Both the position numbers and the translations under genes were made by a program. Shown here piece after piece: positions 22,481 through 23,189 of a stretch of DNA of 23,189 bases. The notes beneath the pieces were generated by a model that did not search any database, had not been told where the DNA came from, and was given only the letters and a program-made list of their open reading frames with translations. The stretch comes from an uncultured Ignavibacteria bacterium. Lineage in GTDB: Bacteria; Bacteroidota; Ignavibacteria; Tepidaquicellales; Tepidaquicellaceae. The stretch is taken from the NCBI GenBank assembly GCA_937924675.1, contig CALEVL010000234.1, positions 1 to 23,189 on the forward strand. Reading direction: 5' to 3'. Positions within the stretch are counted from its first letter, which is position 1, and each line of letters starts with the position of its first letter.

Positions 22481-23104
22481 TTGCCAAAGAGCGGCATCAA
22501 AAATATTGTGTTCGATCTTGGAAATACTCTGGTCTATTTTGACTACTCTTATTTCTTTGAGGGAGTATCCAAGCTTGAGAATAATCTCAGTCCTGCAAAA
22601 CTAAAGAAGTACTTTGTTGACAACCGGCTTGACATTCACATAGGCACCGGAAAAACAGATATCAGAGAGTCATTCAGGAAGCTTAAGAAGAAACATGATC
22701 TGAGTATCGGTTTCAATGACTTTCACAATTTGTATTGTGATATTTTTTGGGAGAATATTGAGATGAAGGAGTTTCTTGAGAATAAGCTTCTTGATTCCGG
22801 ACTGCGCTTATTCATGCTTTCGAATACGGATTCATCTCATATAAACTTCATCAACAACAATTTCCCATATGTTCGGCACATAAAGAAGCGTGTGCTTTCT
22901 TACAAAGTAAGATCAGTCAAACCCGATAAGAAAATCTACAGGCATCTTATCAAGGCCATGAACATTGTGCCCGAAGATTCAGTGTTCATTGATGATATGA
23001 AGCCGAACCTTGTTGCAGCAGAAGGTTTCGGGTTGAAGACCATTCAATATACATCACACAAGAGGTTTCTTAGAGAGTTTCAGAAATTGACGGGAGTCAG
23101 TTGA
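22481..23104 (+). CDS. HAD-superfamily hydrolase, YihX-like (subfamily IA)
   Basis: A 207-aa predicted phosphatase. Motif I is FDLGNTLV with nucleophile D12. The second Asp of the usual DxD is Gly, as in the YihX-type FDLGN signature. Motif II is MLSNTD with S114, motif III has K147 in SVKPDKKIY, and motif IV is VFIDD with D171/D172. E. coli YihX is a glucose-1-phosphate phosphatase; the substrate here is only guessed from that resemblance. The start is TTG at 22481, directly abutting the gpmA stop (zero gap, same frame), so translation is probably coupled to gpmA. The adjacent glycolytic gene suggests a sugar-phosphate substrate but does not prove it. Confidence 0.9.
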   Translation: MPKSGIKNIVFDLGNTLVYFDYSYFFEGVSKLENNLSPAKLKKYFVDNRLDIHIGTGKTDIRESFRKLKKKHDLSIGFNDFHNLYCDIFWENIEMKEFLENKLLDSGLRLFMLSNTDSSHINFINNNFPYVRHIKKRVLSYKVRSVKPDKKIYRHLIKAMNIVPEDSVFIDDMKPNLVAAEGFGLKTIQYTSHKRFLREFQKLTGVS

Positions 23105-23135
23105 ACTTTGCTCTGCAAGCATCCCTGCCAAATCA

Positions 23136-23189
23136 CTTTCCACTTTTAACTTTCCACTTTTAACTTTCCACTTTTAACTTTCCACTTTT
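23136..23189. repeat. Tandem repeat at the right window edge (14-bp unit)
   Basis: The unit CTTTCCACTTTTAA is repeated perfectly at 23136-23149, 23150-23163 and 23164-23177, with 12 bases of a fourth copy reaching the window end. It starts 31 bases after the stop of the HAD gene. The array probably continues beyond the window. Confidence 0.95.

Noticed and set aside
23136..23189. Possible CRISPR array at the right edge
   Set aside because: The units are directly adjacent with no spacers, so it is a simple tandem repeat.

Overview
The window is an AT-rich (roughly 40% GC by eye), densely coded stretch of a bacterial chromosome. It most resembles the FCB group, with Ignavibacteria-like bacteria my best guess. 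The grounds are: secreted beta-propeller proteins ending in a dockerin-like module with two Ca-loop motifs, start sites mostly lacking a Shine-Dalgarno sequence, an ordinary but divergent RecA, and a multi-TM PDZ/GAF histidine kinase. This placement is an inference from protein style, not a database result. Both ends run into short tandem repeats (13-bp unit at the left, 14-bp unit at the right), so the window may be a whole contig that stopped in repeats.

Layout. (1) 172-4245, + strand: a signalling cassette of a large membrane histidine kinase, a response regulator fused to a class III nucleotide cyclase, and an OmpR-type DNA-binding response regulator. The kinase and cyclase genes overlap. 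One sensor probably feeds both a second-messenger output and a transcriptional output. The cyclase carries Glu at the position where adenylate cyclases carry Lys. (2) 4318-7405: a minus-strand GNAT acetyltransferase, a divergent secreted M61-type peptidase with a C-terminal PDZ domain, and a small lipoprotein with a perfect Shine-Dalgarno and a strong intrinsic terminator. (3) 7478-13444, all minus strand, six genes: GNAT, secreted Cys-containing hypothetical protein, GNAT, SDR oxidoreductase, outer-membrane barrel with a POTRA-like N-terminus, and a secreted seven-repeat Ycf48-like propeller. (4) 13686-18104, + strand: a MarC-family membrane protein, a 923-aa secreted Asp-box propeller sharing its C-terminal ~176 residues with the 7478-8944 protein, and a second SDR starting with TTG. 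(5) 21151-18140, minus strand: recA, recX and a soluble PAS histidine kinase, apparently one operon with an attenuator-like hairpin between recA and recX. (6) 21152-21874: a 723-bp non-coding stretch with two CCCTTCG...CTCAGGG repeats and a 240-bp imperfect palindrome bounded by perfect 12-bp inverted repeats. (7) 21875-23104, + strand: gpmA, followed with zero gap by a YihX-like HAD phosphatase.

Most of the window is ordinary housekeeping and accessory chromosome. The items most worth a second look are the palindromic element, the duplicated C-terminal module on two unrelated-length secreted propellers, the kinase/cyclase/regulator cassette with its odd specificity residues, and the histidine kinase in the recA-recX operon.
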